Source: Rhexocercosporidium sp. MPI-PUGE-AT-0058
Lineage: Eukaryota > Ascomycota > Leotiomycetes > Helotiales
Assembly (NCBI GenBank): GCA_020746875.1
Contig: JAGTJL010000016.1
Coordinates: forward strand, 1,116,001 to 1,180,000
Reading direction: 5' to 3'
DNA length: 64,000 bases
This document shows, in pieces, positions 10,647-22,373 of this stretch. Position numbers and translations under genes: made by a program. Each line of letters begins with the position of its first letter. Position 1 is the stretch's first letter. The notes below the pieces were generated by a model. That model had not been told where the DNA came from and did not search any database. It saw only the letters and a list, made by a program, of their open reading frames with translations.

Positions 10647-10785
10647 TCAAATATAGTTTAGATCAACCCGCGGTCGAGGCATCTGAAGCTGCCTAATTGC
10701 CTCCAACCTCTCTTCCTTATCTTCTTCATCCTCATCGTGTACGAACCTTGAGAATCCATCGAGGATCTTTCCTCCCCCCCCCCCC
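10647..10785 (-). pseudogene. C-terminal relic of a 2EXR-type protein
   Basis: Minus strand about 10760-10647 encodes a C-terminal fragment. It has LDGFSRFV, an acidic stretch, then QLQMPRPRVDLNY and a stop at 10647-10649. It aligns with the end of the broken 2EXR gene at 15932-16627 (LDSMTRLV, then QLQMPRPRISLDY). Upstream of it a 13-base C/G homopolymer and unrelated sequence end the similarity. It is a truncated duplicate. Confidence 0.6.
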
Positions 10786-11930
10786 TCTGTTTCTTGGCGA
10801 TCGCTTGCGGGCCGAGGATTCCACAATTGGAAAATTGTTTTGTTGGTAATCTTACGAGTAAAAGTGACTGACCCTAAGCGAAGCCGAGGTCGCTACATTG
10901 CCTTCAAACCCAAGTCGCAAAGGCTGCGACATTTGCATAAATTAAATTTGTATCTGAGATGGCGTAATATAACAATGTAGGTCTATTTGTAAATAACTAT
11001 CATGACTTCATCAGGGGGAAAAATGGGCGAACACAGTCTTGAAGTTTGGATCAATGCACAACGTCCACTGTTGTCTCAGGAGGAAACATTCCTGGAGTGG
11101 CTCTATGCTTTCTCATTTCACTCCTTATCTGCCGCACGTGTCATAGTGAGCCTGCACCGACCTGAAATTTTCCAACGCCTGCAAGTGTTTCCTCGCTTTT
11201 TCAGACTCTTCGACTTCCTCCTCGGTGCAGGAAGATAGTAAAAAGCTTGATAGAAAGCGTCGAAGTTGGTAGTTCCATGAAATGCCTTTGTTGCTTCCCA
11301 ATCAAGTATGTTTCCAACGCAGCCTGGCACTGTACGCTTTTCTATGTGCTTCGGAGAGACAGCTAGCTGCAACTTTGATCAACGGCAACTGTGGTGGGCT
11401 GGTTGCTGGTTATGACCATGCCTTGAATAAGGCCGACACGTAAGGATGGCAGAATGTGAACATTTGCTTCTGCTTCTGCTAAATGTTGGCTTACTACATC
11501 CTTGTTGGCTAGGCAGCAGAGTCGACATCAGAGAGCCGCCGCACTATCAATCAGGCTTGGGGACCTTTGGCTCGGTGATCTTGAAAAAATCGCAGGAGAA
11601 CCTCGTGTTGGATTGGCACAGCAGTATATGAGCAGCCAATGAGCAGACAATTGCAGAGTCTTTGGAGGTGACATGTCTAGCGTCTGATACTTTGTTGATT
11701 AAGCTTCATTTTCAACAGCATTCATGGTGTCAAACTCTTCTTTTAGTGAACATGATGAGCTGAGTGTTCAAATGACTAATAAAGCAAAAAGGAAAAAAAT
11801 GAGATGAAGAATAGAGAAAAAGTAATTTCCATCACGGTTGTTGATCTTTCTAGCATTGCAGTAGCATTCGGCTCAACCAAGAACAACCAATCTTCTTCTG
11901 TTTCAACGATCGTATGCTGTAAAAGCTGTG
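10786..11930. other. Gene-poor spacer
   Basis: No gene is supported. A minus-strand frame at 11118-11372 lacks an ATG. It reads like a protein fragment (GNILDWEATKAFHGTTNFDA), but I do not recognise the family. Confidence 0.4.
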
Positions 11931-13529
11931 TCAGCTGGAACATTGCAAATAGAGGACGTGAAAAACGTACACAAATGTTTCAAACGGTATGCTTCGTATT
12001 TTCCTACTGCCCTCATCCACACCCGCCTCCCTCACAGTTGGTATGAAACTAACCTCAGCACAACTAGTTATCAAGCGTCTCCAATAACAAGCCTGCGCTG
12101 CTGGCGTTAAGTACCTATCGCGAAATGTCTCCGTGCCATTCATTGCGATCTATCGTGCCTTTGTAGGATCTGCCAATAAGCTAAGTATCGTTTCTTCTAG
12201 ATCCGAGAAGTCTTCCTTTACTTCCACGAAATTCTCGCCGGATTTTAGAAGGGAATGGTGAGGCTCGATCCAGTTCCGTTTTGGAATAATGACAACGGAG
12301 TTGCAATTTTGGAGATATTTGCCGCGACCGGAATAGCTGTGTCCTATAGTTGACGTGAGTGATTGATTTTTTAAGGGCTTGGGTAGTGTGGTAGGTAGAA
12401 TAGGTCTAGCCAACCTTTAGTCTGAATCAGAAACTGATACAGACAATGCTCTGGAATGGATATAGCCTTGCCATGATCTTGAGCTTTCAATTCTGTCGCA
12501 TCCTGCCACGCGATGCCTTTCACATCAGCCCACGTCTTTCCGTTGGTGACCTTGATCAGATCTCTGCGGAATTTGTTTGTCTTCACAGCGCCTCTCCATA
12601 CTACCTGTGGTTTCTTCTCCGAGATATCAATTTCTATGTCCGCAATTTCGAGACGTATTTGATCGTATCCACCAACTAGATCCAATGGCCAGCTCCAGTA
12701 CCCAAAGTCTGACATAAGCCACCTCTCTTGTTTTGAGGGGGTCCTAGCCAGTGCCCAGACTGGCTGTCCGAGGTGTTGTTCATCTGCTATATCCGAGACC
12801 GAGAAAGAGAATTCGATATCTGGTAGTCGGGCAGCCGATGTAATCATGGCTCGATGGATGGCATGAAGGATTGCAAGCGCTCGTGGAGAGTCGTATTCAC
12901 TCCCAGACACTGTTTCCTGAATTACGTAGAGCTGCATAATAAAGATAGGCTCGCAAGGCATGTATATTTGATGAGCACCGGTGTTCATACCTGTTGATCT
13001 GCAATGAGAGCTCTGACAAGTCCTTGTTTACTCAATGATATATCCACGTCCTCCGGAGCAAGTCTGCCAATTTTTTTCCGGTATGCCACTGCTCCATCTA
13101 TCTCGGCATACAGTCCGGGGAAGGCGGTATTGCATTGGTCTGCGGTAAGTGTATAGTCTCTTGCATCGCGACTTTTGTCGAAACTCCACTCGGACAGGTT
13201 GGAAATGTATGTTAGCGTTGCTGGGATTCCTAACGTTAGCACTAGCGCAACACCTGAAGCTTTATTAGTAACTTGATGTCATCGCAAGCATCGTGACCTT
13301 GAAACGCACAAAGGGTGTCGGCGACTGGTGTGTTATTTGCTGCGTCTGCCATCTTATCGCAAGTAGTTGGACACGTCATTGGCAAGCCATCGGTGCGCAG
13401 TGCTGTGAAAGGCAGGAGCCGTAGGTGCCAGGCCTTTAGAATAAAGACTGCGTACAAGAGGATAGAAGATACCACTGCAACACATGCAAAGAGGAGAAGG
13501 CGAAGAGAACGCGTTTTGGAAAGAGGCAT
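11931..13529 (-). pseudogene. GT90 (CAP10-like) glycosyltransferase with premature TAG
   Basis: Exons are 13529-13310, 13253-12991, 12931-12415 and 12343-12150, giving 397 residues to TAG 12150-12152. The frame then stays open to 11931 and encodes the expected conserved end (NGTETFRDRYLTPAAQACYW). One nonsense codon (probably CAG to TAG) therefore removes the last part. Residues 10-31 are a signal-anchor helix, as in type II Golgi glycosyltransferases. Family signatures are NLSEWSFDKSRDARDYT, EFSFSVSDIADEQHL, MSDFGYWSWP, then VVWRGA, CLYQFLIQTKGHSYSGRGKY and NFVEVKEDFSDLEE. GT90 enzymes include Cryptococcus Cap10/Cxt1 xylosyltransferases. Two donors are weak (GTGCGT at 13309, GTTGGC at 12414). 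A truncated but functional enzyme is possible; a pseudogene is more likely. Confidence 0.85.
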
Positions 13530-14221
13530 CTCAGGCGAATTAGTAGAGGTGACTTACTACAACAAAGACAGATTGATATTGACTCTGATGAGGTTTATGA
13601 CAGGGAAAGAATCTTCAAACCGACAGAAGCAGCAGCACCCTGAAATTCCAATCTGAATAGGCAAACCCCCTGTTTTCCTGAAAGAGAACAGTGGAATAAT
13701 TTGATGAGGGGCGCTCGGAGCTTAATGCTGCTCAAGCAGGGCCTACGGCTACTGCCTGCTTTACCCTGTTCCACGGCGGCGCCTCACATGTGAGTGTGAG
13801 GGAGGTACTCGTACTCGCTTCCGTGGGGATGGTTCTGCCGGGGGTAGGGATCCAGGCTATCCAACCAAAGTCCCTTGTAGATGGCTTCATTCCCACGAAG
13901 AAAGTGTGGGTGAAGAGTTGCAGCCCTTGGCGGCTCAGGCTACTACCTCTCAACTCAACCCAGGAGTATCCAAAGCGTGCACTGACTTGCTTATATCAAA
14001 TTGAACGTTGCTGGATTGAAGGACACAGGTTACAACACTTAATCGCTACACCTGCGCACTTGTCGCAATGGAAAGTGTAGGTAAGGGACACCATTGAAGT
14101 CGAAAAGTGCTCCAAGATAGATACCTCCAAAGGACCGACTTTGCGGCTATTGATTAACTCCTTTCCGATGCGATGCTGCCTAGAATATCAGAGAGTGGTG
14201 CATTTTGTTTATATCGCATGG
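13530..14221. other. Upstream region of the GT90 relic
   Basis: No gene is seen. It runs from the GT90 start to the palindrome at 14222. Confidence 0.5.
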
Positions 14222-14302
14222 GGTTACTAGCCGGTTCCCCTCCTATTTTGCTCGGGGCTCGCTAATACCCGAGCAAAATAGGAGGGGAACCGGCTAGTAA
14301 CC
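14222..14302. repeat. Perfect inverted repeat, 35-bp arms, 11-base loop
   Basis: The left arm 14222-14256 starts GGTTACTAGCCGG and ends TTTTGCTCGGG. The right arm 14268-14302 is its exact reverse complement. The loop is 14257-14267. Flanking bases do not extend the pairing, and no target-site duplication is obvious. It could be a foldback/MITE relic, a transposon end or a hairpin RNA source. It lies inside the gene-poor island. Confidence 0.95.
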
Positions 14303-15931
14303 GAGACAGGGATTTTTACCAATCAGAGAGCCAGGGCTGTACATTAGGGCGGGCTTAAACTCTAAAAATGCTGCAGAGTATCCAAATAAACCCCAGGCGA
14401 AAGCCTACCCCCTTAGCGAGGTCGCGATGTCCTATTTTGTCAGTCCCTTCTTATTGTTATTGTCGTATTTGGCAAAGAAGTCCTCGAAATGTTATGGGCG
14501 GAAACGTCATACTATCACTGCAATGTTTGTTCCGGTGAACGTTTGTAACATAGATACGAAAGAAGGGGTCTGGTAGAATGCCGGAGTTAGAAGTGTATGA
14601 GAGTGTAGTGTGAATGATGAACGTAGCAAAGAGAGCTAGCGGATAAATGAAATGCCACGCTCGGAACGCCCTCTACGTGTCTAATGGCCAAATAACGCCA
14701 TCGTGATCCAGATCAAAGAAGTCCAGATGCTGCTAGATGACCCAAAGAGGAGGAAGTTAGTAAGTTGCTTACTTGCGAAAATTTGGATCAATGCTTAAGC
14801 ATCGAATGATTCCCTACTTACTATTTGATGCTAGTGCCTCTTTGTTCTTTCTAGACTCTCCTGGGTTGCCGCGAGCGTAGCTCTAGCCGTACCGGCATCG
14901 ATTAGTCCGCTGTTAAGCCCAGTTACGTACGGCTTTCGCTTTTCGGTGATTGGGACTTCGGGTATGGCAACTTTATATAGCTTGTCCTACTCATTTAGTA
15001 CGCCGTTCTGCTACGAGACGGACTCATGTTGAGGCTCTTTGAGACTTGGCATGTTAGTTGATTGAGTGTCAAAGCTGGGGTAATCTTTCCTGCACAAAAT
15101 CATTCAAGTGAACGATCATAAGGTATTGCGGATTTTCTAATCTAGGTGTAAGTTAGAGATCTACCACAGCTAGAACCGAGTGGGATGTACTAAAAACTAA
15201 CTAATGGTTGATTGAGGAGTATTCATGACGCTCAAGGCATTAATTAAGAACTTATGTCATCTCATGAGCCCTGCCTAGGTTTGCTGGAACACAAAATGCT
15301 CCATCCGCGTGATTCTTTGAAGCTCAACACCTTTTAATCTCTTTCAACCTCTGCTCGTGGGTGTCTGCACATGCGAATTCTGCAACTCCATTGTCACACA
15401 TCCATAGTCATTCAAAACTTATTCGCAAAATGTGTGGACAGCCTTACGTTGATCTCTCCTTGCTAGTACGTCTCGTAAGTAGCCTGACCAAATGTTTAAA
15501 AAGCCCCCAGTAACTATGGCATAAGCCAACAGATGGCTTTAGTAACTTAGTAACGGATCTACTGACTTGCTCGGATATGGACAGCTCGAACTTGGTAAGG
15601 CTTAGTGTTTCTTTCCTTGCAAATATGGTTTAAGGAGGAAACAAGACCTGAATAAGGACTGTATTCATGCCCAATTCAGGTTGCTATGTAATTCAGTAGC
15701 AGTTACTTGTAGTGGCCGAGCAAGGTGGGCTGCTTCCAGGGCTCCATAGCGCCAGGTTTCTTTGGAATTATTAGGTGGATTGCTACATCTCTTTCGCTCG
15801 CCTCTGCCCTTCATTCTCCAGCGTAGTCCCCGACGGCAACTCATGATCAGAGCCAGATGTCAACCCTCCCCTCTCAACACCCGGCCTTTTCAGTCTTCTC
15901 GAGTATTCCCATCAACCTATTAGGATCGATA
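14303..15931. other. Gene-poor stretch
   Basis: About 1.6 kb without a supportable gene. There is no long frame in either direction, and stops are scattered in all frames. It may be degraded repeat, but I recognise no element. Confidence 0.45.
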
Positions 15932-16627
15932 CTATTGATAATCTAGACTGATTCGCGGCCTCGGCATCTGAAGTTGTTTCATGTCCTCTACCCTTTCTCT
16001 CCTCGACTCCTCGTCAACGTCCCACCTCACTAACCTCGTCATAGAATCAAGATGCTCTCCGTTCCATGACTCAATATAATCTAGATACGGCCCCGCCGTC
16101 TCATTATCGATCCACTCGCCCGTACTCATGTTTATAATTCTTACGCTATCACTCTCACATGTCCCGAAATACGCATCCTCAATGTACCGATCGTAAAACC
16201 TGAGCGCGCCCGGCACTAGTAGATCCACACTTTCTAGCCTCAGGAAATCGCGCAGGGTATTTAGGTGATGGTGCCACTAATCCTCCTCAACCTCTTCGCC
16301 CCATTGATCCACCAGCTCAATCCTCAAATGCCGGATGTCGCCCAGCGGATGAAACTCATGAGTCCAAAGAACGTGACTGCATACGTGGATAATATCGTGC
16401 GAGAAATTCACCCAGACGTACCGTCCGCCTGGCCTGCTGAAGCTCTTCCGGTAGCTGGTGTATCGGCGGGAGTCTCGACATGTCCGTGTTACGGCTGGTA
16501 CTGGACTGGGCGAGAAAACCCCCCAGTTGGACGAGTGGACTCAGATGGCACGATCTGATGTTGTGAGGGCCCAAATCTGGACGCGGAGTTCTGGGATGAG
16601 ACGTGGGAATGGGTGGAAGGTCGACAT
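15932..16627 (-). pseudogene. 2EXR-domain protein with two nonsense codons
   Basis: The intronless minus-strand frame from ATG 16627 to TAG 15932 covers 232 codons. It is broken by TGA 16541-16543 (codon 29) and TAG 16277-16279 (codon 117). The N-terminus MSTFHPFPRLIPELRVQIW is the classical 2EXR opening. It is followed by SPSPVPAVTRTCRDSRRY and YVWVNFSHDIIHV, as in this large fungal family of unknown function. The rest (HLRIELVDQW, DLLVPGALRFYD) is the usual C-terminal half. The TGA most likely derives from CGA (Arg). Both changes fit C-to-T or G-to-A transition. A second truncated copy of the tail lies at 10647-10785. Confidence 0.85.
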
Positions 16628-19253
16628 CTGATTTCTCAGTCCTTTTGGGGTTTAGGGGAGATTTTGGGGCTGTTGTTTTGGTGGCGGGGGAGTTTGGTTT
16701 TTCTTCAAGCGGGGATCGTCGAATACTTGAGCAAGTGCTGTTCAGCGACCATGGAAGATGACTCGTGAAGTGGAATCGTCGTGTGGCTTCAGGCTAAAGA
16801 TCTTCTTTGGGTTAGTTTGCGAGTGGCTATCTTGCCGAGTGTCAACAATCATTCGTTCAACAGTGACCTGATTGGGGTTTCCTAGTCGAGTCATGGCTGT
16901 GTGGTCATGAAAGCATAAAACAGAGGTATGTTGTTGAATCCATATTCACTTCTACATGTTCACTTTATTCAAATAGTTAGCCCGGGAAAAAATCTACATG
17001 CAGCAACTCTGCAACTACTTTCCTTCCAACTTCACCCATCTACCTCGAGGACGATGACCCCTTACCGATTTTTCAGCCCGTCGGTTTTATCCATATCTTT
17101 CTTGATCGGCCCCAACTTTTCCCATTCGCCTGCCTTGATATTTCATTCCAAATCCGCGATTGTTGTTGGTTTCAGTGACTAGTACCGAGTAATTGAATTG
17201 ACTTGCGATATCTTAATTAGGCAAGTGAGTTAACCGAGACTGAAAGTAAAGCCCCAGAAGCTCTAAACCGTCACAGATGTATTTAAAAAAAAACGTTATC
17301 TTTTACAAGACGGAAGAGATTATAAGCTGAGTATATATACACGTAGATGCTTACTAGAGTATACATATAATTAGCCAGTGGACTCCGCTATTGTGCGACA
17401 TAAAGCTTTTATTTATAGTAGACGTGTGTCAGATGGAGTTCACGGTAGGCAAAGTTCGTAGAAGTTCAGTGAAATATATTCGAAGAACTAATCTCTGGCC
17501 TTTGAAGAAGTCCAGAGGAGAAGCGTATATATAGAGGAGGTTACCCGTAACGGGAACAAAACGCCGGCGTAACAGAAAATACAAGTAAGACTGATCTACC
17601 TATACCGCGTCAGGGCTAAGACACCCATGATCCATGGAACGGATAATATACGAGTCACCCTCAAAACCTAATCTAAGGTACTATTAAGCGGTACAGCTAA
17701 TACCTTGAATACCTCTAACAGCATAAGATATAATTCGATCGTCACAAAAACACCTTTCCTCACATCAAGCCATGCATCAGAATCTCATCTACCCCTAGAG
17801 TGCCTCACAAATTCCCTACTGTACAATCATGAAAGCCTCCCGGTACGCCTGTCATCAACAATATCCACGCCTCAGTAACACCTCAAACATTCCTTGAGGA
17901 GGCACGTGACTCCAGTCACCTGATATGAAATATAGATCCATATAAGGGTCTGACGAGCGGATCAACCTCATCGCACATGGATCTGATCCATCTCGGTGGA
18001 AGCTCAGCCTTGCCAGTCTATAACCCCGCCAATCAGAACCCTTAATTTGAATCGTTTCTTAGTATTATTCATGACAGCACTGCAGATATCCGTACAGTAC
18101 TTTACTGTAGAGTACAACATTCCATCGCCACCACTTAACCGACGACCCGAGCCCGATTCCGACCCTCGAGTCAACTGCCAACAGCGGTCTGCAGTGGCAC
18201 CTCGTCGTATATTTCCCAAAAATGCGTGACGGGCCGCCAAGATCACAAGAGATTGGAAGGTATCGGAAGGCTTAGCTTTTAGCTCCCAAGGCGGAGGAGG
18301 CGCAGCCCGCATCACAATTTCCAATCATGACTTGAGCAGAACAAAATGCCTATTAGATTCCTTATTTCCTGCAAAGCGAACGAATGGTGATGATGGGATT
18401 ATGGGAGAGGTCATGCCAGCATAGCCGGCTGATCTGGGTTGGCTTGGGATAATCTGATCCGCAGATTCCATGACAGAGTCATCATCGTTTATTCAAATCA
18501 GATTTCGGTTCTGTGTGTGCGGGTGCGGGTGTGTTGGTTGTGAGTCTATGATGATGGTGATGATGTGATGCCATGTTGGCACCTCGCGTGTGCATGCTGC
18601 TGATTGTTGTGCTGGACTGTTAGGATTTGAGAGGGGTTGGTCTGGTATGGAGCAGGTTTCAAACCAACCGACATGCTCTGCTGTGCCTGCCAGAAAATAA
18701 TAATGAAACGGAAGCAGCCCAGTGAGAAAGAAGTAAGATTCTGGAATCCATTACCCACTACTTCGTAGAACAAAACCATTTGACGTCAAGCCAGAAGTGC
18801 CACCACATCTCTAACCTGCATGCCTTGGCAGGTGCACACCAAGGCAGAAAGGGAGATTCGGACGGGCATCAAATCAAATCCAATCAAAATCCGATCAGAC
18901 GAGGCAAACGAGGCAAACGAACGGCAAGCACCAATCCCATCCCATCCATCCATCCATCAGCATCGCACCCCTGCGCCTGCCCATATAAGCTTATCCTCTC
19001 CCACTCCACTCCACCTGCTCCCGGCAAGGCAGCTTTTACTTCTACTCACCTGCATCATCTGCACCAGCTGAAACAACACCAAACATAATCCAACATTCTT
19101 TGTTGTTAATCCCACAAACACCCACCACGATTCTTTGTTTGTATCGTACATCCATCGCGCACGCGTGTTCTTCGGAAGAAACAAAACAAGCATAGGATAG
19201 TATAAGAACGATAGAATACTCGGCGGCTCAATTATATCACCATCATCGTCAAC
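16628..19253. other. Long intergenic region
   Basis: This is 2.6 kb without a supported gene. About 17280-17750 is AT-rich with TATATA runs and a short inverted repeat (GTTACCCGTAAC near 17540), possibly a degraded element. From about 18000 the composition rises in GC. The last part is a promoter and leader for the secreted protein starting at 19254, with a TATA-like CATATAAG at 18982-18989. Confidence 0.45.
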
Positions 19254-20501
19254 ATGAGGCTTCTCGAGACCATCACAGTAGCATGTCTACTCGCAACCAA
19301 CACACCTGTCCTCGCACACCCACAACCTGTCTCGGAGATCTCGACGACAGAGAGACGCGAGGCAGTAAGAGAGGCAGAACAACTCTTTGCACCTGTCAGC
19401 GATCTATGGAAGAGGAAGGGTGGCGGAGGAGGAGGAGGTGGCAAGGGCGGCGGTGGAGGTAGTTCTGGCAAAGGAGGAGGCTCTTCGGGCAGCAGTGGCT
19501 CAACTGGGTATGTTCCGACTTTTACACAAGGAGAGGGCCGCGTCCATTTGAAGGCGGGAGATACACAGGCGGGAATTGGAAGTAGTACTTCGATTTCCTC
19601 GTCGTCGCGGGAGCACCATCGCGCTGTTCGTGGACTCGCTCTCGGAGACACATTGAAGCCGGCTGCTGGAGAAGTGAATGATCTGTCACTTCGACCCCGT
19701 CGCTTTGATGGACGATTTATGTATTCCTCTGGTCACAATTCTGGACCTCACAGTGTCAGAATGGGCCCTTCAAGTGGCCATCGCGCCCCGAAAGATTATG
19801 GCAAGAAAAAGGACGATGCTAACAAACCTAGTTCCGGTGCAACTGGCAGAGGCTCAGCTGGCTCCAATGCAGGAGGATCCACGAAAACGGGATCAGGCGT
19901 CACCCCCAGATTTGGTGGCAAATATGGAGGAGGATCTTCATCCCCATATCCTGCGGGCAGAGCTTCGCCCTTGGGCATTGCTCCTGTCTTCCTAGGTGTT
20001 GGTCTACTTTCCATCTATCCAGGTCTCTGGCTCTATGGTGCATACGGATATGGATATCACAGCCCATACTACTTCCACAACAGGACCGCTCGCCGCAACA
20101 GCACTAACACCAACACGACCAATACCCCAACCCGTGATTGGCCTGAACTCGTCATCCGCCAGGACGATGGAGGAGTCAACGAGTCCAAGCCCGTCACTTG
20201 TCTCTGCGCCCAATACGCCGTCTGTGGTTGTGACGATGATGGAAACTACACCTTCCTCGATACGATCATCGGTGATGGAGATTACTTCAAGCTGAACCAA
20301 AGTTTGGTCACTGTTGCTGATGTCAACGGCACGAGCACCATTCTTCTCAACGGTACTCTGCCCAATGGCACAACCATACCTGGAGGAACTGAGGATGCCA
20401 TCACTTCCAATTCGACCAATGCAGCTGTACGAACTCTCGTTGAGGCTAGTGGATACTGGGTTATGATCGCCGCTGTTGGATTGACTTGCTTTGTCATCTA
20501 A
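19254..20501 (+). CDS. Secreted DUF7732 protein, Gly/Ser-rich
   Basis: Read as a single exon of 415 residues. A signal peptide covers about 1-21 (cut after VLA). A Lys-Arg site near 53 precedes a poly-Gly/Ser block at about 55-88, suggesting Kex2-type processing. The middle is Ser/Gly-rich. The C-terminal half carries the DUF7732 pattern: hydrophobic IAPVFLGVGLLSIYPGLWLYG, Tyr-rich GYGYHSPYYF, the Cys motif CLCAQYAVCGCDDD, and DVNGTSTILLNGTLPNGTT. It has many N-glycosylation sequons and ends in a hydrophobic tail, consistent with a GPI anchor or membrane anchor. Probably on the cell surface; function unknown. A GTATGT at 19508 and a CACAG ending at 19753 bound a 246-nt in-frame segment that could be an optional intron. 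Confidence 0.85.
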   Translation: MRLLETITVACLLATNTPVLAHPQPVSEISTTERREAVREAEQLFAPVSDLWKRKGGGGGGGGKGGGGGSSGKGGGSSGSSGSTGYVPTFTQGEGRVHLKAGDTQAGIGSSTSISSSSREHHRAVRGLALGDTLKPAAGEVNDLSLRPRRFDGRFMYSSGHNSGPHSVRMGPSSGHRAPKDYGKKKDDANKPSSGATGRGSAGSNAGGSTKTGSGVTPRFGGKYGGGSSSPYPAGRASPLGIAPVFLGVGLLSIYPGLWLYGAYGYGYHSPYYFHNRTARRNSTNTNTTNTPTRDWPELVIRQDDGGVNESKPVTCLCAQYAVCGCDDDGNYTFLDTIIGDGDYFKLNQSLVTVADVNGTSTILLNGTLPNGTTIPGGTEDAITSNSTNAAVRTLVEASGYWVMIAAVGLTCFVI

Positions 20502-22373
20502 GCATGTACTGCAACGACAGCTTTCAAACACGTCAATGATAGCCAGTTGTTCCTCAGCAATCAGGATACAAACGACAATAAATTCACGATACAAAGAAGT
20601 AATAGTAGCTCTGTAACTTTCAGAGGCAAAGGTATAGTATGTACATAAGGTTCTTGGGCGTTTCGGCTTGGGAATGATACTTCATTATGGGGGACTGTCT
20701 ACTTTTTTCCGGGCAAATACCCTTTTGGCGATGCGATGCGATGCGGTTTGGATGACTTTATCGCTTGGATTCCCACACATGAGCACACCCAAGCTCAACC
20801 TGTATAGTGTGCACGGATGCATGGCTTTGATTCCTGGTGGAGGAAGTGGTTGTTCATTGATACGCTTGAGGACGTTATTCTCCAATGGATGGAGGAATTG
20901 AGAGCAAAAATACATACGTTTTTTTATTAAAACTTTACCTGGCTTATTGTGGTGTGGCCTTTGTTTCCCGACGGTTCAGGTACAACCTTGACTGACTATC
21001 TGCATTTATTTCCCCCAAATACTCCTCAGCTAGATCTGGACGCACTAACCTTCGATTCTGCATTCTTTATTTACTTCCTTTCTCCTCCCTCTCTCATACA
21101 TCACAATTTACTACTGCATTCGCCACTTAGCTACCCGTATCTCCTCCATCCCGTCAATCCAAAAGTTTACAAGGCACAGCACCTGAACTCGAGGAACATG
21201 TCACAGCACGATCGTAATATTCCCAGATAGGGAATTTCCTCTGCTGCTCCCCTCCCCACTCACTCCTAGTCTTGTTCTGAATCTTGGCCTTGGGTGTGAT
21301 ACGACATCTCCGACCCCGTGAACCCGGGTTTGAGACTCGCGATATGGCGGGCTACCTATCTATCTATCTGCACGACAACACAGCCTCGTTCTTGGCCTAG
21401 AGTCCAGTGCATCTCCTTCCCTGGCTGGGCACATGCGTGGCTTGGACGCTCTTGGATCTTACTACTTTATACTACCTACTGTACTCTTCGGGAGAAATGG
21501 TACTGTATCTGACCCGTTTGATTACTCTAGATCGACCGGATTTCGGTGGAAAGCCCGCCGCCTGTGCTATCAAATGCATGCTGTGCGTGGAGAGTGTTGT
21601 GTGGCGGAGTGGACAAGTCCTAGTCTTGGATGTGGTTGGGAAGCGGAGAAGTCCTTTTGGGGGTAAGATACGGATTTTGCTCAAGTCTTTGACTGATGAC
21701 TCAAGACTTGAGACTCGGCTGAGCGATGAGTGAGCTGCGTCGGTGGGGATGATATACCTAGGTGGTTATCGGTTCAGAGATCGTGGGCGGGTGGGCTGGT
21801 GAGTACATGTTAGGAGTAGTGGAGAAAGTAAGGAGGCGGTGTACTGTATGTACACGGAATGATGCAACTTAGGTAGGGCGGATAGCCCGTGTAAGGTCAG
21901 TAGGTGAAGTGCTAGTTCAAGTAAAGAGATGGATACAGGACGAGTCACTTCAAATGCGGTGTAAATATCACATGCGACACACCATACCCAACTAGACGAG
22001 AATTACCTGCGGCATAATCCTTTCCTCAAGCAAAGAAGAGTGAAACATGAAAAAGCGAAGAGTGTAGGTTGTAGGATTTATATATAGGTAGGTAGGTGGT
22101 TTAGAAGAAGCCTCGTTAGAGAGGCGATGCGATGTAATGCAATACCGTATATCCATGCACGCCAACAAGCAAAGACAGAGACAGACAAAACATCTGGTTA
22201 GGTCAAGATATCAAGCCCAGAGCACAACATTGCCATGCCATGGAAGTTTCTCTCCAAAACAGAAAAACCCAAATGCACCAAAACAATGCATGTATGCAGT
22301 CTAGACTTATGGTCCGCGTACCACAAAGGAGAGAGGGAGAGAGAGGAAAACCCGAGCACAATCCATTCTAGTT
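20502..22373. other. Long intergenic region
   Basis: About 1.9 kb between the convergent ends of the DUF7732 gene and the mS38 gene. Frames present are short and proline/serine-rich or shadows. No RNA gene is recognised. Confidence 0.5.

Noticed and set aside
11118..11372. Minus-strand fragment with GNILDWEATKAFHGTTNFDA
   Set aside because: Reads like protein but lacks ATG and flanking exons, and I could not assign a family; left as part of the gene-poor spacer.
17280..17760. Possible LTR or transposon fragment
   Set aside because: AT-rich with TATATA runs and a small inverted repeat, but no terminal repeats, target duplication or transposon protein seen.
20004..20594. 196-codon minus-strand frame opposite the DUF7732 gene
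   Set aside because: Antisense shadow of a well-supported secreted protein gene.
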